Positions 53,218-61,722 of a stretch of DNA of 64,000 nucleotides are shown here, piece by piece. Each line of letters opens with the position of its first letter. Positions within the stretch are counted from its first letter, which is position 1. The stretch is from Klebsiella pneumoniae (GTDB taxonomy: Bacteria; Desulfobacterota; Binatia; UBA12015): NCBI GenBank assembly GCA_945872365.1, contig CAMBZJ010000006.1, positions 1 through 64,000 on the forward strand. The letters run 5' to 3'. A model generated the notes under the pieces. That model was not told where the DNA came from. It did not search any database and saw only the letters and a program-made list of their open reading frames with translations. A program made the translations under genes and the position numbers.

Positions 53218-55653
53218 CTACTGGTACATCTCGAGCAGTTCGAGCGCGCCGAGCGAGCGCATCGCGTCGAAGATCGCGCTCTTGATGTCACCCACCCGGT
53301 AGAGTCCGAGGACGTGACGCGCGAGGCCCGAGGCCGCCTCGTAGGACACCGATCGGATCAGCTTCTTGATGACCGGGATAAAGAAGGGCTCCATGCTGAG
53401 TTCGTCGAGCCCGAGGCCGAGCAGCACCAGTGTACACATCGGGTCGGCGGCCATCTCGCCGCACATGGAGATCGGCTTGCCGGCCTCGCGCGCGGCTCGG
53501 GCGCACTGGTCGATCGACGACAGCACCGCCGGGTGCAGCGGCTGGTAGAGCGGCGCCACCTTGCGGTTGTTGCGGTCGACGGCGAGCAGGTACTGGATCA
53601 GATCGTTTGTCCCGATCGACAGGAAGTCGCAGGCGGCGGCCAGTTGCGGCGCGAGCTGTACGGCGGAGGGCACCTCGATCATCACGCCGAGCGGCAGGTC
53701 CGGCACGTGGGCCACCCCCTCGCGCTTGAGGTCGCGACGCGTGGCGGCGATGATCTCCTTGGCCTGCTCCAGTTCCTCGAGCGAGGAGATCATCGGCAGG
53801 AGCAGGCGCGTCGGGCCGGCGAGCGCCGCCTGGTGGATGGCGCGGAGCTGGACCGCAAAGAGGTCGGGCATCTCGAGCGAGACCCGGATCGAGCGCCAGC
53901 CGAGAAACGGATTCTGCTCCTGCGGTACGCGCAAGTAGGCGGGGTACTTGTCGGCGCCCAGGTCGAGCGTGCGCGCGGTGACCGGACGGCCCTCCATCCC
54001 GGAGATGACCTTGCGGTAGATGTCGAGCTGTTCCTGCTCGGTCGGGAACTCCCGAAACGAGATGAAGGGGAACTCCGTTCGGTAGAGGCCCACGCCCTCC
54101 GCCCCGTGGCGCTTGGCGAGCAGGACGTCGCCGACCAGGCCGACGTTCGCGTGCAGGAGGACGCGGCGGCCGTCGGTCGTCGTCGCCGGGAGATCGTGTA
54201 GCGACCCGAGCTGCTCGTTGAAGGCGCGGTAGTCGCCCTCCATGCGCTCGTACTCGCGCACGACCTCCGGCCCGGGTTCACGATAGACGACGCCCGCGTT
54301 CCCATCGACGATCACCTCGTCGTGCTCGCCGACGACCGAGAGCAGTTCGTCGATGCCGACGACGGTGGGAATCTCGAAGGACTTCGCGAGGATGGTAGCG
54401 TGCGAGGTGACGCCCCCCGTCGCGAGCGCGATGCCGCAGAGATTCTTGGGGTCGATCTCGGCGAAGTCGGTCAGCGTGAGTTCGCTCGCCACGAGCACGC
54501 TGCCCTCGCCGGGGGCCGCCTGCGACTGCCCGAGGCCGAGCAGCAACCGGACGAGCCTCAGGCCGATGTCCTTGATGTCGAGCGCCCGCTCCTGAAGGTA
54601 GGGGTCCTGAATATTGGCGAACGCGGCCAGGTACTCCTCGACCACCCGCCGCACCGCGTACTCGGCGCACGCGCCCTCCTGGATCACGTCGCGCACGCGC
54701 TGGTCGACCGAGCCGTCGTTCAGCATCATCAGATAGGCGTCAAAGATCTTGCCGGTCCCCTCCGGCAGGATCTCGTACATCTGGTCGCGCTGGCGCTGCA
54801 GATCCGCCGCGGCTTCGGCGACCGCCCGCTCGAAACGCTCGGTCTCGAGGGCGGGATCGTCGACCGGGCGGTCCTCGATGTCCGAGAAGAGGATCTGGGG
54901 GTGGAGGACGTGGGCGCGCCCGATGCCGAAGCCGGGCGAGGCCGCGATACCCGTGAGGCGCTCGCCGGGGTCCCGGGCCTGACGCCCGTCGGAGGGGCGT
55001 TCGGCCTGCCGCTCGAAGGCCTGCAGCCGGCGAACCGTTTCGAGCATCCGGCGGCGGAAGTCGTCCTGCTCCTGCTCCTTTACCTTCAGGCTGTCGAGCA
55101 GACGGGCCTGGACGAGCACGCCGGAGAGTTGCCCCGCGATCGTGCGCAGGAGCCTGATCTCGTCCTCGGTGAACTGGCGGCGACGCAGCGTCTGCACGAC
55201 CAGCACCCCGAGGGGTGCGCGGCGCTCGAGGACCGGCACGCCGAGGAAGGAGTGGAAGCGCTCCTCGCGCGTCTCCGGGAAGAACTTGAAGCGAGGGTGC
55301 ACGGGTGCGTCGGGCACGGCGACCGGCGCCATCGTCTCGATGACCAGGCCGGTGAGTCCCTCGTCCGTGCGCATGCGGACGCGGCCGACTGCACCGCGTT
55401 CCAGGCCGGTCGTCGCCCAGAGCGTGAGCGTCGTCGAGCCGGGGTCGAGGAGATAGACCGAGCAGGCCTCGGTTCGCATGCGCTCGGCGACCACGTCGAC
55501 GATCGAGTCGAGCGTCTCCTGCAGGTTGTCGGACTGCCCAATGAGCGAACTCACGTCCTCGAGCAGGCGCAGCCCGAGGCGCGACCGGATCGGCCCCTGG
55601 CCCGAGCGAGCATCTCCGGGCCGGGAAATCGAACGGGATCCGGAGGTCGGCAT
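53218..55653 (-). CDS. ptsP: phosphoenolpyruvate-protein phosphotransferase PtsP (EI-Ntr)
   Basis: This 811-residue cytoplasmic protein has a GAF domain (about residues 30-185), a linker coiled coil, the PTS Enzyme I N-domain with the phospho-His motif GGVTSHATILAK (H418), and a PEP-binding C-domain including SMCGEMAADP. It starts the nitrogen-related PTS from PEP. No ptsN or npr gene is in the window. The GAF domain would sense a small molecule. The length fits PtsP (about 750-800). It is divergent from PBP1A. Confidence 0.94.
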   Translation of the reverse strand: MPTSGSRSISRPGDARSGQGPIRSRLGLRLLEDVSSLIGQSDNLQETLDSIVDVVAERMRTEACSVYLLDPGSTTLTLWATTGLERGAVGRVRMRTDEGLTGLVIETMAPVAVPDAPVHPRFKFFPETREERFHSFLGVPVLERRAPLGVLVVQTLRRRQFTEDEIRLLRTIAGQLSGVLVQARLLDSLKVKEQEQDDFRRRMLETVRRLQAFERQAERPSDGRQARDPGERLTGIAASPGFGIGRAHVLHPQILFSDIEDRPVDDPALETERFERAVAEAAADLQRQRDQMYEILPEGTGKIFDAYLMMLNDGSVDQRVRDVIQEGACAEYAVRRVVEEYLAAFANIQDPYLQERALDIKDIGLRLVRLLLGLGQSQAAPGEGSVLVASELTLTDFAEIDPKNLCGIALATGGVTSHATILAKSFEIPTVVGIDELLSVVGEHDEVIVDGNAGVVYREPGPEVVREYERMEGDYRAFNEQLGSLHDLPATTTDGRRVLLHANVGLVGDVLLAKRHGAEGVGLYRTEFPFISFREFPTEQEQLDIYRKVISGMEGRPVTARTLDLGADKYPAYLRVPQEQNPFLGWRSIRVSLEMPDLFAVQLRAIHQAALAGPTRLLLPMISSLEELEQAKEIIAATRRDLKREGVAHVPDLPLGVMIEVPSAVQLAPQLAAACDFLSIGTNDLIQYLLAVDRNNRKVAPLYQPLHPAVLSSIDQCARAAREAGKPISMCGEMAADPMCTLVLLGLGLDELSMEPFFIPVIKKLIRSVSYEAASGLARHVLGLYRVGDIKSAIFDAMRSLGALELLEMYQ

Positions 55654-55739
55654 GACGGGGCCTTAGCACGTCCCGGACACCGGCCGCCCGTGCCCCGGCG
55701 GTTGGCCCCTCCGGGCCGGAACCTGTACCACCGGGAGCG

Positions 55740-58148
55740 GTGGCGGAGGCAGCGAGGCGGCGGGGGCGCGGGCCGGCGCGGCGGCCGTTCAAGACGTTCG
55801 TCTTCGGCTTCGTGCTCCTCGGGCTGGCGACGCTCGGCAGCGGCGCGGCGCTTCTCTACCGGGAGTTCACCACCAGCCTGCCGCCGGTCGAGAAGCTCCT
55901 CGACTACCGCCCGCCGGTCGCCACCCGGGTCTACGCGGCCGACGGCACGCTGATCGGGGAGTTCTTCGTCGAGAAGCGCTACCTGACGCCGATCCACAAG
56001 ATCCCGCGCGGCGTCCAACTCGCGTTCGTTGCCGCCGAGGACTCGAAGTTCTTCGAGCACACCGGGGTCGATCCGGCCGGCATCCTGCGCGCCGCCCTGA
56101 AGAACTGGCGCGCGGGCGGGACCAGGCAGGGAGGCAGCACGATCACCCAGCAGGTGGTCAAGACGCTGCTGCTCTCGCCCGAGCGCAGCTACGAGCGGAA
56201 GCTGAAGGAGCTCGTGCTCGCCTACCGGCTCGAGAAGCAGTTCACGAAGGACGAGATCCTCTACGTCTACCTGAACCAGATCTACCTCGGCGACGGCGCC
56301 TACGGCGTCCAGGCGGCCGCTCGCGAGTACTACGACAGGGACCTGGAGCAGCTCACGCTGGGCGAGGCGGCGCTTCTCGCCGGACTCCCGCAGGCGCCGA
56401 GCCGCTATGCCCCGCGCCAGCACTTCCGCTTCGCGAAGGCCCGTCAACGCTACGTTCTCGAGCGCATGGTCGAGGAGGGCTTCGTCACGCGGGCCGAAGC
56501 CGAGCGCGCCGCCGCCGAGACGATCGTCATCGCGCCGCCCCGTGCGGCGCTCGCCGGCATCGCCCCCTACTTCCTGCAGTACGTTCGCCACCTGCTCGAG
56601 GAGCGCTACGGGGCCGCCGGTCCCGAGCAACTCGGCCTGCAGGTCTGGACGACTCTCGACCTCGCCACCCAGCGGGCCGCCGAGAAGGCGGTCGTCGACG
56701 GCGTCGCCGAACTCGACAAGCGACAGGGCTTCCGCGGTCCGCTGCGTCGGCTCGTGGGCGAGGAACTCGCCGAGGTCGAGCGCGCCGCGGCGGCGGCCGC
56801 CCCGTCGCAGGCAGCCCTGCCCCCTTTGGGCAGTACGCTCGAAGTGGTCGTCGTATCGCCGCGCGCGGGCGCCCGGCGCGACACCTCGACCCCGGTGCGC
56901 TGGGCCGGCGGCAATGCCGCGCTCTCGCCGCGGGGCCTCGAGTGGGCGACGCGCACCGGCTGGACGCCGAAGGTCGGCGATGTCCTCGACGTGCGCGTCG
57001 TCGCCGGCCCCGCTGGCCGCCCGGACCTGGTGCTCTCCGGCAGCAACGGCACCCAGTCGGCACTGATCGCGATGGTCCCGTCGAGCGGCGACGTGCGTGC
57101 GCTCGTCGGCGGCGTCGACTTCGGCCAGAGCCAGTTCAATCGCGCGACCCAGGCGATGCGCCAGCCCGGGTCGTCGTTCAAACCTCTCATCTACGCCGCC
57201 GCGCTCGACAACGGCTACACACCCGCTTCGATCATCAACGACGCACCGGTCTCCTACCCCTCGGGCGCGGGGGAGCGCTGGTCGCCCCACAACTTCGACC
57301 ACCGGTTCCATGGACCGACGACCCTGCGGGACGCGCTCACCTTCTCCCGCAACGTCGTCTCCGTGAAGCTCGTCGACGCGATCGGCATCGAGCGTGTCGT
57401 GGACTACCTGCCGCGCTTCGGCTTCGACCGCCGCTTTCCGCGCAACCTCTCGATCGGGCTCGGTTCCTCCGAGGTCACGCTGCTCGAGATGGTCCGCGCC
57501 TACGGCGTCTTCGCGAACCTAGGCACCCGGGTCGAGCCGCGCTTCGTCACCCGCATCGTCGACGCGCGCGGGCGCGTCGTCGACGATGGCGCCGTGCGCG
57601 GGCAGCGCGTGATCCCGCAGGACACGGCCTACCTCATGGAGAGCATGATGCGCAGCGTGGTCGAGCAGGGCACCGGCAAGCGGGCGGCCGACCTCGGTCG
57701 CCCGGTCGCCGGGAAGACCGGCACCACCAACGACGGCCGCGACGCCTGGTTCATCGGTTTCACGCCCGATCTTCTCGCGGGCGTCTGGGTCGGCTACGAT
57801 CAAGACAAGACGCTCGGCGAGCACGAGACCGGCGGACAGGTCGCGGCACCGATCTGGGAGAACTTCATGATGACCGCCACCGAAGGCACCCCGGTGAACG
57901 ACTTCCCGGTACCGCGCGACATCGTCCTCATGAACGTCGACCGGCGCACCGGGCTGCGCGCCGACGAGGACACTGCCAACCCGCGGCTCGAAGCGTTCAA
58001 GCGCGGCACCGAGCCGTTGATCTTCGCGTCCCCGAGCAAGCCGAAACGGCCGACACCCGCGGTGGACGAACTCGGCCTGCCCATCGAGGACGATATCGAC
58101 GCCCGGCGGTTGCGCGGCCTGCGCGACGAAGACCGAGCCGGCTACTGA
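55740..58148 (+). CDS. class A penicillin-binding protein 1A
   Basis: This 802-residue bifunctional peptidoglycan synthase has a short cytoplasmic part and one transmembrane helix (about 20-45, FVFGFVLLGLATLGSGAALLY). The glycosyltransferase domain has the catalytic Glu in FVAAEDSKFFEHTGVD and GGSTITQQVVKTLLL. The transpeptidase domain has SxxK (S478-K481, GSSFKP), SxN (S536-R-N538) and KTGTT (K659). It polymerises glycan strands and crosslinks them in the periplasm. The GTG start at 55740 opens an Arg-rich N-terminus. Length is normal for PBP1A. Confidence 0.95.
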   Translation: MAEAARRRGRGPARRPFKTFVFGFVLLGLATLGSGAALLYREFTTSLPPVEKLLDYRPPVATRVYAADGTLIGEFFVEKRYLTPIHKIPRGVQLAFVAAEDSKFFEHTGVDPAGILRAALKNWRAGGTRQGGSTITQQVVKTLLLSPERSYERKLKELVLAYRLEKQFTKDEILYVYLNQIYLGDGAYGVQAAAREYYDRDLEQLTLGEAALLAGLPQAPSRYAPRQHFRFAKARQRYVLERMVEEGFVTRAEAERAAAETIVIAPPRAALAGIAPYFLQYVRHLLEERYGAAGPEQLGLQVWTTLDLATQRAAEKAVVDGVAELDKRQGFRGPLRRLVGEELAEVERAAAAAAPSQAALPPLGSTLEVVVVSPRAGARRDTSTPVRWAGGNAALSPRGLEWATRTGWTPKVGDVLDVRVVAGPAGRPDLVLSGSNGTQSALIAMVPSSGDVRALVGGVDFGQSQFNRATQAMRQPGSSFKPLIYAAALDNGYTPASIINDAPVSYPSGAGERWSPHNFDHRFHGPTTLRDALTFSRNVVSVKLVDAIGIERVVDYLPRFGFDRRFPRNLSIGLGSSEVTLLEMVRAYGVFANLGTRVEPRFVTRIVDARGRVVDDGAVRGQRVIPQDTAYLMESMMRSVVEQGTGKRAADLGRPVAGKTGTTNDGRDAWFIGFTPDLLAGVWVGYDQDKTLGEHETGGQVAAPIWENFMMTATEGTPVNDFPVPRDIVLMNVDRRTGLRADEDTANPRLEAFKRGTEPLIFASPSKPKRPTPAVDELGLPIEDDIDARRLRGLRDEDRAGY

Positions 58149-58157
58149 GGCTGCGCC

Positions 58158-59174
58158 GTGCATTCCGCCGTGCTGATCGACCCGCGCTACCGGGATCACG
58201 ACCCCGGACCGCACCACCCGGAGCGGCCCGAGCGCATCGCCGCGCTCGAAGCGATGCTGCACGACTGGCGAGGCCCCTCGATCGAGAGAGTCGTCCCGAG
58301 GATCGCCACCGACGAGGAGATCCTCGCCGTGCACGGCGCCTCGCTCCTCGCCGCGGTGCGTGCGACCGAGGGACGGGCGCACAGCGCGATCGACCCCGAC
58401 ACCCATACCTCGGCACGTTCGTTCGAGACCGCCCTGCTCGCCGTGGGCGGCGTGCTCGAACTGACGGATGTCGTCGCGAAACGCGACGTCGCCAATGGCT
58501 TCGCCTTCGTGCGGCCGCCCGGACACCATGCGACCCGCGCGCAGGCGATGGGCTTCTGCTTCTTCAACAACGTCGCGGCGGCGGCCGAGCACCTGCGCCG
58601 CGCACACGGCCTTTCCCGGATCGCGATCGTCGACTGGGACCTGCATCACGGCAACGGCACCGAGGCGATCTTCTACGACGACCCCGGCGTCCTCTACGTT
58701 TCGCTGCACCAGTACCCGTTCTACCCGGGAACCGGGGCGGCCACCGATCTGGGGCGCGGAGCCGGTCTGGGCTTCAACGTGAACGTGCCCTTCTCGGCCG
58801 GGGTCGGGGACCTCGGCTATGCTCTCGCCTTCCAGGAAGTCGTCGAACCCGTCTTGCGCCAGTTCGCACCCGAGTTCGTGCTGGTGTCGGCCGGCTTCGA
58901 CTGCCACCACCGCGACCCGCTCGGCGGCATGGAGGTGACCGAGGAGGGTTTCCGCGCGATGACCCGGAGCCTGCTCGCGGTGGCCCGCGACTGTGCCGGC
59001 GGCCGCCTGCTGGTGGTCCTCGAGGGCGGCTACGACCTCGACGCGATCCGCGCCTCGGCCCGGGCAGTCCTCGAGGAACTCAGCCGCGGCGAGCCGGCGC
59101 AGGTGGGGATGCTCGGCCCGGCCCATCTCTTCGAGCGCCTGAAGGGGATCCTCGCACCGCACTGGCGGCTCTGA
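58158..59174 (+). CDS. histone deacetylase-family (AcuC/HDAC class II-like) deacetylase
   Basis: This 338-residue arginase-fold deacetylase has GPHHPERPERI near the N-terminus, the catalytic PGHHA (H123, H124), DWDLHHGNGT with zinc ligands D161 and H163, and VSAGFDCHHRDPLGGM with the third Asp. Its closing GGYDLD also matches. Bacterial members deacetylate acetylated proteins or polyamines. It sits 9 bp after PBP1A and may be cotranscribed, but no link is known. The GTG start at 58158 is natural. Confidence 0.95.
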   Translation: MHSAVLIDPRYRDHDPGPHHPERPERIAALEAMLHDWRGPSIERVVPRIATDEEILAVHGASLLAAVRATEGRAHSAIDPDTHTSARSFETALLAVGGVLELTDVVAKRDVANGFAFVRPPGHHATRAQAMGFCFFNNVAAAAEHLRRAHGLSRIAIVDWDLHHGNGTEAIFYDDPGVLYVSLHQYPFYPGTGAATDLGRGAGLGFNVNVPFSAGVGDLGYALAFQEVVEPVLRQFAPEFVLVSAGFDCHHRDPLGGMEVTEEGFRAMTRSLLAVARDCAGGRLLVVLEGGYDLDAIRASARAVLEELSRGEPAQVGMLGPAHLFERLKGILAPHWRL

Positions 59175-59267
59175 GCGGCCCGGGAACGAGAGGACGACCC
59201 GAGTTCCCGGAGCCGCAGGTACGTTGGCCGATTGCCGGGCCCCGGGCCATCGGGTAGTTTCCGCGCC

Positions 59268-59645
59268 ATGTTCGGTATCGGCATGCCCGAAATGGTGGTG
59301 ATCCTCGTCGTCGCCCTCATCGTGCTCGGACCGCAGCGGCTTCCCGAGGTCGCCCGCGCCCTCGGCAAAGGACTCGCCGAGTTCCGCAAGGTGACCGGCG
59401 ACGTCAACAAGGAGCTCGACGCCGCGCGAGCGATGATCGAGGTCGAGGCACGCCAGCACGAGGCGGACCGGCGCCGCGAGGCTCGCGAGAAGGCCCTTGC
59501 CGCAGCCGCAGAAAACTCGGTTGCTGCCGCTGGGCCCAGTGGTGAACCTGCTGCCGCTCACGCCGCCGAGACGATAACCGTACCGCCGGCGACGGCCCCC
59601 GAGACGGCGAGCGCCGGCAAGCCCGACGGCGAAGCCCAGGCTTGA
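59268..59645 (+). CDS. tatB: twin-arginine translocase subunit TatB/TatA-like
   Basis: This 125-residue protein has the FG(I)GMPEMVVILVVALIVLG helix of Tat subunits, a QRLPEVARALGKG amphipathic helix and an Ala/Glu-rich tail. The length and the FGIGMPE start, with a Pro/Glu pair in the helix, fit TatB better than TatA (about 60-90 residues). Its stop overlaps the tatC start (TTGA), so the pair is coupled. Together they export folded proteins through the inner membrane. Confidence 0.9.
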   Translation: MFGIGMPEMVVILVVALIVLGPQRLPEVARALGKGLAEFRKVTGDVNKELDAARAMIEVEARQHEADRRREAREKALAAAAENSVAAAGPSGEPAAAHAAETITVPPATAPETASAGKPDGEAQA

Positions 59646-60427
59646 GCCCCGACGGAGCGACCGATGCGCCGGGGAGCGCCCACGGCGCGTCCGAGATGCC
59701 GCTCACCGCGCATCTCGAAGAGTTGCGCTGGCGCTTGGTGAAGGCGCTGCTCGCGGTCGCGCTCGGTGCCAGCATCGCCTACTGGTTCGCCGATGGCCTC
59801 TTCGCGATCCTGGTCCGCCCGCTACACGAGGCAGCCGCCGGCCACGACGTCCGCCTGATCGGCACCGGGCTCGCGGAGGCCTTCTTCACCAAGCTGAAGG
59901 TCGCGGCGATCGCGGGCCTCATCCTCGCCCTGCCGGTGGTGCTCTTTCAGCTGTGGCGGTTCATCGCGCCGGGCCTCCACCAGCACGAACGGATCTACGT
60001 GGTCCCCTTCGTCGTCTTCGGCACGCTCTTCTTCCTCGCCGGCGCGCTTTTTTGCTACCGCTACGTGTTCCAGGTCGGCTTCGGCTTCTTCATCGACCAG
60101 TACGCGTCGATCGGCATCGAGCCGGCGATCCGGATCAGTGAGTACCTGTCCTTCAGTTCGCGCCTGATCCTGGCCTTCGGTGTGACCTTCGAGATGCCGG
60201 TACTGGCATTCTTCCTCGCGCGCACGGGCGCGATCGACCACAACAGCCTGATCCGGCCGTGGCGTTACGCGCTCATCGTGATCGCGATCGTGGCGGCGGT
60301 GCTCACGCCGGGGCCGGACGTCGCCTCGCAGATGCTGCTCGCCGCGCCGCTCACCCTGCTCTACATCGTGAGCATCGGCGTCGCCTGGGCCTTTGGGCGC
60401 GGCAAGCGCCCCAGCGAAGCCGAGTAA
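59642..60427 (+). CDS. tatC: twin-arginine translocase subunit TatC
   Basis: This ~261-residue protein with six transmembrane helices opens, after a short hydrophilic stretch, with MPLTAHLEELRWRLVK. It has LPVVLFQLWRFIAPGL, the loop EYLSFSSRLILAFGVTFEMPVL (Glu of the signal-binding site) and LTPGPDVASQMLLAAPLTLLY. TatC recognises twin-arginine signals and forms the channel with TatA/B. The TTG start at 59642 overlaps the tatB stop; an internal ATG at 59696 is the alternative. Confidence 0.96.
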   Translation: MSPDGATDAPGSAHGASEMPLTAHLEELRWRLVKALLAVALGASIAYWFADGLFAILVRPLHEAAAGHDVRLIGTGLAEAFFTKLKVAAIAGLILALPVVLFQLWRFIAPGLHQHERIYVVPFVVFGTLFFLAGALFCYRYVFQVGFGFFIDQYASIGIEPAIRISEYLSFSSRLILAFGVTFEMPVLAFFLARTGAIDHNSLIRPWRYALIVIAIVAAVLTPGPDVASQMLLAAPLTLLYIVSIGVAWAFGRGKRPSEAE

Positions 60428-60446
60428 GCCCCGTGCCGCCGCGGGA

Positions 60447-61340
60447 TCACGTCCTCGGCGGCAAAGGCAAAAGTGCGCTTACGCGGCGCATGTGCTCAGC
60501 ATAGCCGGGACGTCGCTCGGCGCTGCGTTCGTCGAGCATCGGGATGCTGGCGAAGAGGAACATCGCGGTCATCGCGAGCGGGCCGACGATCGTCCACCAC
60601 CAGCCGGGCGCGGCGGCGATACCGAAGAGCCAGAGCCCCCACCAGAAGCCGAGTTCGCCGAAGTAGTTCGGGTGGCGCGACCAGGCCCAGAGCCCGCGGT
60701 CCATGATCGCGCCCCGCTCCTTGCTGCGCGCGAAGGCCCGCATCTGCTCGTCCGCGACGAGTTCGACCAGGATGGCGCCGGCCGTGATGACGAGCGCCAA
60801 CACGTCGAGCCGGCCGAACGGTCGCGTGCCGCGTGCGAGGGCCGGCACGAGTGCAAGCGAGCCGAGGAATACCTGGATCGTCGGAAAGACGTGCACGCCG
60901 AGCAGGCTCGAGGCCCACTTCGGCATCGGTGCACGCTCGTAGAGCAGGGGATAGCGCCAGTCCTCGTGGTGCAGCCCCGGCCAGCCGCGCGCCCAATTCC
61001 AGGTGAGCCGCAGCGCCCAGGCGAGTACCAGGATCGCGACCGCCGCCTGACGGGTCGGGGACGTTCCGTGGGACGCCTCGGCGATCCACCACGCGACGAA
61101 GAACGGCGGGGCGACGCTCCAGAACGCGTCGTAGAAGCTGCCATTGTCGAAGGCCATGCTGAAGGCCCAGATTGCGACAGTCGCGGCGACGTCGGCGAGG
61201 AACAGGGTGAGCAGCGGCCGCTCGCTCCCGAAGCAGAGGCCCATCCAGAGGCCGACGGCCGCAGCCACCAGGTAGGCCGCACCGACGATGGCAAACGAGT
61301 CGATGCGGCTGTACCCGAGTGGCTGCGGATCTTCGGACAT
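60447..61340 (-). CDS. DUF1295 membrane protein (steroid 5-alpha-reductase-like)
   Basis: This 297-residue protein with 7-8 transmembrane segments matches DUF1295: WALRLTWNWARGWPGLHHEDWRY in the middle and a C-terminal GLWAWSRHPNYFGELGFWWGLW reminiscent of ICMT/5-alpha-reductase folds. It is predicted to reduce a lipid double bond or methylate a prenylated or sterol-like substrate at the membrane. This is family knowledge; the substrate is unknown. Its end lies 19 bp from convergent tatC. ATG 61340. Confidence 0.88.
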   Translation of the reverse strand: MSEDPQPLGYSRIDSFAIVGAAYLVAAAVGLWMGLCFGSERPLLTLFLADVAATVAIWAFSMAFDNGSFYDAFWSVAPPFFVAWWIAEASHGTSPTRQAAVAILVLAWALRLTWNWARGWPGLHHEDWRYPLLYERAPMPKWASSLLGVHVFPTIQVFLGSLALVPALARGTRPFGRLDVLALVITAGAILVELVADEQMRAFARSKERGAIMDRGLWAWSRHPNYFGELGFWWGLWLFGIAAAPGWWWTIVGPLAMTAMFLFASIPMLDERSAERRPGYAEHMRRVSALLPLPPRT

Positions 61341-61392
61341 GGCTCCAGTGGGCACGAGCAACGGAGGATTTGCAAGCGCGATCAGCGGGGTC

Positions 61393-61722
61393 TCACTCCG
61401 CGCGGCCCCAAGTGGCAAGGAACCAGTCCTCGCGACACACCGCCGGGAGAGTCTCGACCTCGAAGTCGGGTGCGCTGCCTTCCGCGAGCGACGCGAGGAT
61501 CGCGTCCGCCTCCGGGGCCATGTCGGGCGTCGCCAACAGGGCGATGATCGCACGTTCGTCGCCCAGTTTCGCAACCGTGCGCAGGATCGCGACTCCCTCG
61601 TAGGACTCGAAGAGGTGCTTCCAGAAAGCGATGTCGCGCCGCCAGACGCGGAACGCCCGGGCATCGACCCCCGCCGTTTCTAGCCGGGTCCACGCCGGGT
61701 CACGTGGCGCCGGAAGCCTCAA
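61393..61722 (-). CDS. small hypothetical protein coupled to an AsmA-like gene
   Basis: This 109-residue protein of no family I recognise is rich in short amphipathic helices (FWKHLFESYEGVAILRTVAKLGD, MAPEADAILASLAEG) and Trp. It has no signal peptide or membrane segment. The TTG start at 61722 overlaps the AsmA-like stop by TTGA, and the protein-like helix pattern starts soon after, which supports that start. Its frame extends further upstream under the AsmA gene, but that part is a shadow. A function cannot be assigned; the coupling suggests a role tied to the AsmA-like protein. Confidence 0.6.
   Translation of the reverse strand: MRLPAPRDPAWTRLETAGVDARAFRVWRRDIAFWKHLFESYEGVAILRTVAKLGDERAIIALLATPDMAPEADAILASLAEGSAPDFEVETLPAVCREDWFLATWGRAE

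Noticed and set aside
51547..54201. 884-residue plus-strand ORF
   Set aside because: It overlaps the DUF35, thiolase and ptsP genes out of frame or antisense and is a composition artefact.
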